From Prostheceraeus crozeri (Eukaryota; Platyhelminthes; Polycladida; Euryleptidae): a stretch of 64,000 bases of DNA. This document shows positions 19,254 through 26,893 of the stretch, in pieces; position 1 is the stretch's first letter; each line of letters starts with the position of its first letter. Made by a program: the position numbers and the translations under genes. A model generated the notes under the pieces. It saw nothing but the letters and a program-made list of their open reading frames with translations, was not told where the DNA came from and did not search any database. The DNA is taken from contig CAJQUW010011511.1 of the NCBI GenBank assembly GCA_907163375.1, forward strand, positions 62,001 through 126,000. Reading direction: 5' to 3'.

Positions 19254-20600
19254 ATGAATTCTAAAAATTCCGAAAATTTAATTAAATTAAAAATTGCTAA
19301 TTTTGATTTATTAAATTATCTATTAAACAAAAATAAAAACTCAAATTGGAAAATTTATGAAGGTAACGACGACAAACAAAGTTTGGCTACTACCTACGGT
19401 GGTGACATACAAAAAACATTAGAAAACTTTCCTGGATTTATTTGGAGTAAATATTCGAAAGAAAAACATCTTCCTGGTCATTCATATACCGGTCCAGGAA
19501 CTCGATTAGATATAAGACTAGATGAGAATAATAATCCGAAACCAGGTGAAGAACCAATAAATAGAGTAGATGCCGCAGCTTACAGGCATGATTTAGCTTA
19601 TCGAAATCATGATCTAAGTTCTCGACATGCAGCTGATAAGAAGATGATTCAAGAATTAGATAGTATTCAAAATCCTACATTTAGAGAAAAAATTGAAAGA
19701 ATGTTTGTTAAGAAAGCTTTACAAGCTAAAATATTATTCGGCCAGGGTTTAAATGAAACGATAGCAAAGCTGTCTGAGAGCAACGCTCGAACCTATGCCT
19801 CTGAAATTCATAGGGAATACAGAAGGCCTAAATATTTATTGAAAGTAAAAGTATTTAATAAAGATGATATTTGGAGTGCTGATCTTATTCATATGCCGAA
19901 TGAAAGGGACTACAAATACGCATTGACCGTTATAGATTTATATACACGATACGCTTGGGTAAAGCCTTTAAAAAATAAAAGTGGTCTATCAGTTAAATAT
20001 GCGTTTGAAGAAATCTTTAAAGAAAGTAATAGAAAGCCAAGGAAATTGTTTGTTGATAAAGGGTCGGAATTTTATAACCGAAACGTTCAGCCACCATTTG
20101 AAACGGTTTATTCAACTGAAAACGCAGGAAAAGCTGTAGTGATAGAAAGATTCAATCGGACGTTAAAAAATAAATTATTCAAGAAATTTACTGAGCAAAG
20201 AAATCAGAAATGGTTGAAGATATTACCAGGAGTTGTAGAAGAGTACAATAATAAAGTTCATTCTGGTATTGAAGAAACTCCAAAGAATGCTTCTGACGAC
20301 CCTGATTTAATCCGAAAGAAAATATTCGAGAATAATTATTCGAACGAAAATAATAATTTGAATGAGAGTAATCCGAATTTACAGAAACGTAAGCCGAAAT
20401 TTAAAATTGGAGATAGAGTTAGAATATTTAAATATAAGAATAAATTTGAAAAAGGCTTCGTTGGCTATTGGACTAAAGAAATATTTGAAGTTTGTAAAAT
20501 AAATCAAACTTATCCGATTACTTACGAAATCAAAGATTTAGATGATGAAGATATCAGAGGCCGATTTTATCAAAATGAATTACAACGAACTGATTTTTAA
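19254..20600 (+). CDS. Fused parvovirus-type phospholipase A2 and Polinton integrase
   Basis: 448 residues, start after TTATCTTTTAAA. Residues ~70-165 match a viral secreted-type PLA2: Ca-binding loop YTGPGT (78-83) and catalytic helix DAAAYRHDLAY with the HD pair at 112-113. Residues ~180-345 are a retroviral-type integrase core: D210 (WSADLIHM), D268 (FVDKGSEF), E298 (VIERFNRTL). The C-terminal ~70 residues (FKIGDRVRIF...) are an SH3/chromo-like tail. A zinc-binding HHCC domain is absent; the PLA2 module occupies the N-terminus. The second Asp and Glu are 30 positions apart instead of the usual ~35, so part of the loop is missing. PLA2 acts on membranes; integrase joins the ends to the target. 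I suspect a deletion that fused two neighbouring genes. Confidence 0.9.
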   Translation: MNSKNSENLIKLKIANFDLLNYLLNKNKNSNWKIYEGNDDKQSLATTYGGDIQKTLENFPGFIWSKYSKEKHLPGHSYTGPGTRLDIRLDENNNPKPGEEPINRVDAAAYRHDLAYRNHDLSSRHAADKKMIQELDSIQNPTFREKIERMFVKKALQAKILFGQGLNETIAKLSESNARTYASEIHREYRRPKYLLKVKVFNKDDIWSADLIHMPNERDYKYALTVIDLYTRYAWVKPLKNKSGLSVKYAFEEIFKESNRKPRKLFVDKGSEFYNRNVQPPFETVYSTENAGKAVVIERFNRTLKNKLFKKFTEQRNQKWLKILPGVVEEYNNKVHSGIEETPKNASDDPDLIRKKIFENNYSNENNNLNESNPNLQKRKPKFKIGDRVRIFKYKNKFEKGFVGYWTKEIFEVCKINQTYPITYEIKDLDDEDIRGRFYQNELQRTDF

Positions 20601-20624
20601 TTATCATTATCATTATCATTGGAA
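20601..20624. other. Convergent junction of integrase and protease genes
   Basis: Only 24 bp separate the two stop codons; it holds a TATCAT direct repeat. Transcription terminators must overlap the genes. Confidence 0.6.
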
Positions 20625-20681
20625 CTAACGGTTCGGGAATGAAATTTCCTTATTAGGCGTAGCCATAGAACCTACGGTTCG
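20621..20681 (-). repeat. Double-hairpin elements forming the 3' end of the protease gene
   Basis: GGCGTAGCC-ATA-GAACC-TAC-GGTTCG at 20656-20681, with a partial second copy (AACTAACGGTTCG) at 20623-20635. In the protease frame the main element reads ERTVGSMATPN, a variant of the RTEGSRA(S/F)PD peptide in the polymerase and the 452-aa protein. It therefore supplies most of the last 20 codons of the protease. Confidence 0.9.
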
Positions 20682-21137
20682 TTCAATTCCCTTATTCAAT
20701 TCTAACATAATATCTAGAAATGGTACCCCTTTTTGTAATTTAAATAAAACATAAAGACATAATTGACCACAATAAGTAGTTCCCGGTTTTTGAATTTGAA
20801 ATGTATTATAAGTTCCATTGCCAAGTAATTTTTTGACTTCATTTGTAGGTGGAAGTCCATAAGAGTCGAACCAATAGTTCTCAGCCTCCGGGCGGTCGAA
20901 ATAGTAATTATCTCGATTTTTATTAAAGATACCTGCAGACCAATGTACTCCTTTTTCATCTGTTGTGTGAAGATTTGTTATGAAATTTACAGTTGGCTTA
21001 TTTTTTAGGAATTGTAATTCGTCTCTCATTAGAACATGAAAATTCTTTATTCCTAATTGATTTGCAATTTTCTTTAAATCAAAATTTGTAGTTGTTTTCG
21101 TTCCATATAATTTTAAAAACTCATTTATGTTGTTCAT
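20625..21137 (-). CDS. Adenain-like cysteine protease
   Basis: 170 residues with the catalytic layout of adenovirus-type maturation proteases (C5/Ulp1 fold): H65 in GVHW, D91 in WFDSYG, Q116 in FQIQ, and C123 in TTYCGQ. Length is a little under typical Polinton proteases. It would cleave capsid and core precursors such as the pX-like protein during virion maturation. The start at 21137 is preceded on its strand by TTTTTTATTATAAA. The last ~20 residues come from palindromic repeat DNA, so the natural C-terminus may have been shorter. No break is visible. Confidence 0.9.
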   Translation of the reverse strand: MNNINEFLKLYGTKTTTNFDLKKIANQLGIKNFHVLMRDELQFLKNKPTVNFITNLHTTDEKGVHWSAGIFNKNRDNYYFDRPEAENYWFDSYGLPPTNEVKKLLGNGTYNTFQIQKPGTTYCGQLCLYVLFKLQKGVPFLDIMLELNKGIERTVGSMATPNKEISFPNR

Positions 21138-21275
21138 TTTATAATAAAAAATTTCTTAAGGGACCCCTAGAAGTCAGAAGGGACCCCTAGAAATTAGAAG
21201 GGAGGGGGTAGTAGAACTACGTTCATATGATATTGAAGGATACATCCCCGCGGTTTCTTCCAGTTTCTTCTACTT
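21138..21275. other. Spacer between protease gene and right terminal repeat
   Basis: Contains a short direct repeat (AAGGGACCCCTAGAA twice, 21157-21193) and a GC-richer patch at 21200-21265. Probable promoter of the protease gene; no ORF seen. Confidence 0.5.
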
Positions 21276-21767
21276 TTAAAGAAATATTATTAGTCACATG
21301 ATATATTTTAAAAACCTGAAAAACGGATTTAAAAGACGTTTTTAAAAATACTAACTTTATGATTTTTTCGGTGTCCTGGAACGGTCATGATTTTAAGGGG
21401 GGTAAAAATTGTAATTCTCAAATTTGAGATTCTTAACTTTTATGATTTTCGGTGTCCTGGAACGGTCATGATTTTGGGAGTAAAAGTGATAATTCTCAAA
21501 TTTTGAGATTTTGAAAAATTTGAAAAATTGGGTATTTTTAAAAACGGTTTTTTCTTCATAACCTGAAAAAGGGTTCAAATTCATGAATTTATGTCGTTTT
21601 TAAAAATGCCATTTTTTGAAAAAATGGTACTTTTTGAATGGACTAAATTCATGTATTTAGGTCTTAAAAACCTGAAAAAGGGTTCAAATTCATGAACTTA
21701 TGTCGTTTTTAAAGATACTATTTTTTTAAATTTTATGGTGTCCTGGAACGGTCTTTTGCCCATTACT
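21276..21767 (-). repeat. Right terminal inverted repeat of the Polinton (492 bp)
   Basis: Reverse complement of 3642-4133, equal in length, ~99% identical. It ends in ...CCCATTACT, so the element has the canonical AG...CT termini. Confidence 0.95.
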
Positions 21768-21773
21768 GTTTCT
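21768..21773 (+). other. Right 6-bp target-site duplication GTTTCT
   Basis: Identical to 3636-3641 and directly outside the right terminal repeat. Confidence 0.95.
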
Positions 21774-23262
21774 CTTGCAAACATTCGCTCAATTTTTGAA
21801 GAATCTGGTAGAGAAACCATTTTATCGATACAGGCTGTGAAGGTAGAGCTGGAACTTTTACGAAGCGAATTTCGATCTCTTAACTCTCGAATTTCTTTGA
21901 TGCTGCATTGGACAAAAACAACGATATCAAATTTGTTTTTTGTGGAGATTTTAGCGATTTCGATGCGAAATCTTTCAGTCAAATTTCCAATGCGAGAATA
22001 AAGTCATAGCGCCTACTCGTGGTAATTCATTTCTCGATCATGTCTGGGTATCAGACATTTTGAAAGGACAGTATCCAAATGCAGCCGAAATAGGTCCACC
22101 ACTATCAACGTCTGATCATAACTGTGTTGTACTATATCCAATCATGTCATCGAAAGATAGATCAATTGTCGAAAAGCGGACAACAGTATTTGACTTCAGA
22201 AGGAATCATATCGACAATTTCCTTTATTATCTGGCCTCTTGTAACTTTAATGATGTATATGATGCTGATTGTGTAAACGAGAAATGTAAAACTTTCTATC
22301 AATTATTCTACTCTGCATTGAGCGTAATTCCCCAACGTGTCATCACATTATACGAACACGATAAGCCGTGGCTTACTCCTGTAATTAGGAAGATGATCGA
22401 TGATAGATGGTTGCAATATCGTTTGAGGAACTGGCCGGTTTTTAACCATTTAAAGAACAAAGCGAGAAATGAGATATTTAAAGCCAAACAATTATGGAGC
22501 GACTGCACTATTCATAAATCAAATAATGTGTGGAATGTTGTACGTGAGATACTGGGAAAGGAGTCTCAAAATATTTTTTCAAGTGATTATCTTCATTTGA
22601 ATCGTTTTTTCTGCTGGAATTAAGTGAATGTTTTTCTTCTAGTTTCAACAGTGCCCCTGATGCTGACTTATTTCAGATAAATCACGAACCATGGGATTTT
22701 GATATACTCCCCTCAGATGTACATCGTTTACTGACTAAGTTGAAGCTGAAGCAAGCAGCTGGTTATGACTGTCTCCCTGCTCGACCCTTACAAGAAAGTG
22801 CCGATATAGTTTGCGAGCCATTTGCCAACATTTTTCAAGCTTCAATTGATTCCAGAAAGTTTCCTGAGTATTGGAAAAATGCGTTGATAAGTCCTTTACC
22901 GAAAAAATCAAACCCAACTGTTGGTGATTACCGGCAAATATCCCAATCATCCCCGGCTTCCGATCATCCACTCCAAAACCGTGTTCCAGAAATTTTACCT
23001 CGCTCTGGTCATTATTCGATGCCGCTATGTTCCACATCCAGACGCTGAAACTCTTTCTTTCCATACACTTGCCTCTTATCAAACAGCAAAATTTCTTCTT
23101 CTAATTAATTCGTTGATCTAAGCAGGACCCATCGCACCGTCTCCTATCGCGATGTAGTTTCTGTATTTCTGTTACTCAGAATTTGAATTTGCATAACATG
23201 ACTTCTGTACTTTGTGATTTTCATTTTCACTTGAATAAACGCCTTATTATTATTATTATTAA
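21774..23262 (+). mobile_element. Degenerate non-LTR retrotransposon (CR1/Jockey-like) remnant
   Basis: The remnant starts with an ORF1-like coiled coil (SLANIRSIFEESGRETILS), jumps to the end of an endonuclease domain (FVFCGDFSDF..., then FLDHVWVSD and STSDHNCVVL), a linker, and the first reverse transcriptase blocks (LKLKQAAGYDCLPARPL, FPEYWKNALISPLPKKSN). Several frameshifts and stops follow, the YxDD block is missing, and the element ends in 'gaataaacgcc' plus TTA repeats. It is both internally deleted and decayed. The Polinton landed in its ORF1-like part. Confidence 0.8.
23237..23262 (+). repeat. (TTA)n tail of the LINE
   Basis: TTA repeats following 'aataaacgcc' mark the 3' end of the retrotransposon, comparable with the tail at 174-195. 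Confidence 0.75.
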
Positions 23263-23515
23263 TCTGATCAGAGCAGAAGTTAGATGATTCTGAACCTACA
23301 TGTAAGTTAAAATCTATTACCGGGAATTATCTGAACGTAGGAGATCGGAATGTATGGTCCTATTCATTTTAATTTGAACTAATGATCTTATTTCGTAGTA
23401 ACAGTATTGAGTCAATACATTTGCATATATTCTGAAGGACATAATTCGTTTGTGACAACTCCACGGGTATGTTGACACGCTGGGTTTGAGAATTAAAATG
23501 ATTTTTCCTTTGCAG

Positions 23516-23673
23516 TACTTTGGCAAATATGATTACTTCGTTTTCACCAACTACACCAGGAAATTGTGTCTTAGTTCAGATGGCAGGTGGCGGAATGAAT
23601 TTTTTTGAGGATTCATGCACAAGACGAGCCGATGCGATATGCTCAATACCACGTGAGGCAGATGAAAATATGC
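23516..23673 (+). CDS. C-type lectin-like exon (C-terminal half of the domain)
   Basis: Acceptor TTTTCCTTTGCAG ends at 23515 and donor GTAAGT starts at 23674. The open frame includes PTTPGNCVLVQMAGGGMNF then EDSC and AICSI; the spacing N-C-V-x(n)-C-x(7)-C is that of the final strands of a C-type lectin domain, with the usual W replaced by F. The exon ends one base into a codon. Earlier exons are not visible; they may lie left of the window or of the Polinton/LINE insertion block. Likely a secreted carbohydrate-binding protein. Confidence 0.7.
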
Positions 23674-23790
23674 GTAAGTCTGATCTCAAATTTGATTTTC
23701 ATTGATCTGTTTCTTATATTGCCCTCTTCCCTACAACCTACATTTATCAATATTACCTCATAAAGTATTAATATATAAGTTTCATTTCAG

Positions 23791-23849
23791 AGAATGAAGG
23801 ACCAGTCACATATATTAGCAGGATAAGAGAAGTCAATAAAAGTAGCTAA
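23791..23849 (+). CDS. C-type lectin-like terminal exon
   Basis: Acceptor TTTCATTTCAG ends at 23790. Joined in phase to the preceding exon, the frame continues for about 18 residues (QNEGPVTYISRIREVNKSS) to TAA at 23847-23849. Exon phase agreement supports the gene model. Confidence 0.6.
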
Positions 23850-24644
23850 AGTAGTAAAAACTTTTTTAAAAAATGTATAAAGAGTCAAAAAAATTCCAGC
23901 TACTGCCAAAAGAAAATTTCACTCGATTCGCTGATGCATACCTCAAAGTCCATGCTTTTCAGTCTTCTTACTTTCCCTTGTATCTTTTGACATTTCCTTA
24001 CTTCTACTGTCGATTTTAGTAGTGGTATTTGCTTTATGTATTTTCTCTTACCGCTGTGTTTTATTATGGCCAGCTGTGTTCCGGGTTGAATGTAAGACCA
24101 TGTGATGATTGGAGCTCATCCAGTCTTTCTTCATTCACTTGCCTGACGATGGTCGCCTGTAGCGACTGAAACGCATTGCGAAAATAAAGAAGAGCGTAAA
24201 AGAAGGACTTCTCTCATCTTGCAAATAAATATAAGTTTCATGTATAATAGCTTGGTCTCTGATTTTTGTGACTTATTGCTTCTAATTCTTATGTGTTCCT
24301 CAACCTTTGCTTTCCACGGACTAAGCGCTCACTCCAAGACTTCTTCAAATAAATGCGGATCTATCATGCGCAATGACGTCTATTCATTCTCGCTGAAATG
24401 CAAATGCCAATTTTTGTCTCCAATTCAGAAAACCAAGAAAATCATATTCATCTTTAAAATAAAATGAATAAATATAAATAGTAGAGCTACATAATATCAT
24501 CTTTATGAAGTTCATGCAATAATAGCACCATGCAATACAGAAGCACGTCAACTGAGCGAGCCCATTGGAATAACGCATTTTTTAGGCAACCGTGAAAAAT
24601 CGATAAACACAGTGCGTCACCCTAGTGGTGGATAGTTGATGCCA
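23850..24644 (+). other. Host DNA with a Penelope-type 3' end at 24143-24186
   Basis: No gene seen. At 24143-24172 CTGACGA, a GGTCGC/GCGACT stem and GAAAC are followed by 'aaaataaaga'. This resembles the hammerhead-containing 3' terminus of Penelope-like elements; no reverse transcriptase remains nearby. The rest is plain AT-rich sequence. Confidence 0.5.
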
Positions 24645-25467
24645 TAGAGTAAGTATGTTAGGTAGAGTGGTAACTTCGCATTTATTAAATCCCCAATGTG
24701 AATACACTTTCGATTTTATTAAATGAACTCAGGGGAGATACAAATCAAATTGTCACCAAATGGAGATATGCAGATTTTTGCAGTTTTGAAGAAATTACAA
24801 AGGAATTAAATGATCATGATTGTAATGCAGAAGGAATGATGGTATTTCACAGATTCTCATGACTGCCTTAGAGATTCAATTTTTGTTAAATTAGCAATTC
24901 GATAGGTTCCTAATACTTTCATCCTCAAACTCAAGAGTATTTTCTTAAGCGTGATCACATCATAGACAACCTTCCACTGGCACAGCAAAATAGCAGAGTC
25001 AAAAGCAATGATTTCAATTAACTTTAGAAGATCTAAATGGGTCCACATCACTATTCATATTCTAGAAATGAAACATGAATTTAGTTAATCATAAAATCAT
25101 GCCGGTGAAAATTGAATTAAAAACTTGAAATTTAAGCCAAGAAAGCAAAATCAGATCTCGACTTTTTCATTATAAGATTTACATTATAATGCGGTTCATG
25201 AAATTCCCTTGATAATCAGCTTGATTTCCGCTTAGTTAGGATGCTTATTAGCAAATGTCCATTCCTTTTGCTATGTTTCCAACATGTTTCATACTACTTA
25301 TATAGGAGAGTCATCTCGGTAGTATAAAATTTTGCAAATTTTGACTATTTTCAAAAGTGCTCAAATAATTTTTTGGACAATGGGGATGTAATGTCCGCAA
25401 GAAACTGAATATTTTCCTATAAAAATTTTCACTGTATACAGATGCTTTTTTGAGTCGACACTCCACC
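24645..25467 (+). repeat. Left arm of a large inverted duplication
   Basis: The reverse complement of ~30075-30910 matches this segment over ~800 bp with moderate divergence. The arm contains a fragment reading FCSFEEITKELNDHDCNAEG; the right arm has FCSFEEITKKLTDHDSNAKG on the minus strand, so the duplicated DNA probably includes an exon of an unknown gene. The arm is split by the mariner; homology resumes after it at 26746-26775. Confidence 0.75.
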
Positions 25468-25469
25468 TA

Positions 25470-26743
25470 CGAGGTGTGTCAGAAAAGTTCTAGGACTGAG
25501 CCTGCTGTGCTAGCTATGATTGTTTGATCGAAAATCTGATTACGTCACCATCTGACATGATGTCTTGTGTGCATGTAATTTTCATTTCAGCTCTCTGTAG
25601 CCATTATACGATTCTTCACAACCGTTTGAATACAGTTCAACAAATCGTTCTCGTTCTTAAATAGTAGATCCGTGGTTAACAAGGTCGCTTTCATTTCGAA
25701 GGATGGCAACAGAGAACAAAGAACAAACCTGAAGTTTTTGGTGCGCCTCGAAAAATCTCCATCTGAAGCACTCGAAATGCTTCAACAGGTTTATGGAGAT
25801 GAGACGATGTCTCGCTCATGTGTTTTCGACTGACACAGGAGGTTCAGAGAGGGACGAGAGGAGGTGGAAGACCTTCGACAAGCGAGACTGAGGAGAACAT
25901 TGAGCTCGTGAGGCAGGTGGTGCGAGGCGATCGTAGTCTTACAGTTCGGATGATAGCAAGTGAGCTTGGTATCAATCGCGATTGCGTCTGGAGAGTGATC
26001 ACTGAAGACCTGGGCATGCGGAAGGTCTGTGCAAGTGTGTCGAGACATCCTCGAGCGTCTCGAAACAGATCCAAGCTTGCTGTCGAAAGTCATCACAGGC
26101 GATGGATGAATCCTGGATCTTCGAGTACGACCCGGAGACCAAGCGCCAGAGCCTTCAGTGGAAGACTCCTGGATTATCCAGACCGATGAAGGCAAGGCGG
26201 ACAAAGTCCAAGATGAAACTCGTGTTGATCGTGTTCTTCGACATTAGAGGCATCGTCCACTTGGAGTTCTTGCCACGGGGTCAGACCATCAACCAACACG
26301 TCTACAGAGAGATCCTGCAACGTCTGTTTCATTCAGTGAGCGAGAAGAAGAGGGGTTTGTGGCAGAGCAATTCGTGGTTGCTTCACGACAGTGCGCCTGC
26401 TCACAACACTACCAGCATCCGGGAATTCCTCGCAAAGAAAACATCGTTGTGTTGAAGCAACATCGGTACTCGACAGATCTCGCCCCCTGCGATTTTTTCC
26501 TGCTCCCTAAGATGTAAGGTGTCCTCAAAGGAACCCGATTTTCGGACGAGGGAGTCATCAAAAAGGCCGTGACGACGGAGCTCCGCCACATCCCGGAAGA
26601 AACCTTCCACCAGTGCGTAGATGCATGGCGCCGAAGGATGGAGAAGTGCGTCAGACTTTGAAGGGGACAACATATAATTTCTGTATTGTTTATTAAATAA
26701 ATTATTTGTGACCGCAGTCCTGGAACTTTTCTGACACACCTCG
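25470..26743 (+). mobile_element. mariner element, 1.27 kb, with TIRs and TA duplication
   Basis: Flanked by TA (25468-25469 and 26744-26745). Terminal repeats CGAGGTGTGTCAGAAAAGTT and its complement match over ~29 bp with two or three differences. The length is canonical for a mariner. It interrupts the left arm of the inverted duplication, giving a clear empty site in the right arm. Confidence 0.93.
25704..26661 (+). pseudogene. mariner transposase, broken
   Basis: From ATG near 25704 the protein is recognisable in changing frames: helix-turn-helix N-terminus (KSPSEALEMLQQVYGDE), the linker region, catalytic blocks DESW (near 26105), HDSAPAHN (near 26390) and DLAPCDFFLLPK (near 26480). A premature stop occurs within the first ten codons, and at least two frame changes follow, so no active transposase is encoded. 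The DD34D-type motifs place it in the mariner family. Confidence 0.85.
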
Positions 26744-26893
26744 TATATATCCGTACTCTATGGCTGATGCTGATTAAATCGTACGCTCGCAATTTGCAGT
26801 ATAGCAGCGCTATCATTGACACGTATCGTTGTCAACGTAGCCTCATATCGCACACATGATCTGTAGATGCTTTCTATGCTAATCATATTAAAA

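Larger units (their letters stand above)
3642..21767. mobile_element. Polinton/Maverick (adintovirus-type) element, 18.1 kb, complete ends
   Basis: The element is bounded by 492-bp inverted repeats starting AG and ending CT, with a perfect 6-bp target duplication. It encodes the Polinton hallmark set: protein-primed family B DNA polymerase, retroviral-type integrase, FtsK/HerA-type packaging ATPase, adenain-like cysteine protease, and capsid candidates (double jelly-roll major, penton-like minor). A pX-like protein and a parvovirus-type phospholipase A2 domain add adintovirus character. The near-identical repeats suggest a fairly young insertion, yet at least four genes carry a single break, so this copy as read is not autonomous. 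Base composition (far more AT than the flanks) marks it as foreign to its surroundings. Confidence 0.95.

Noticed and set aside
26409..26822. 137-aa minus-strand ORF over the mariner end
   Set aside because: Antisense to the mariner transposase and running over its terminal repeat.
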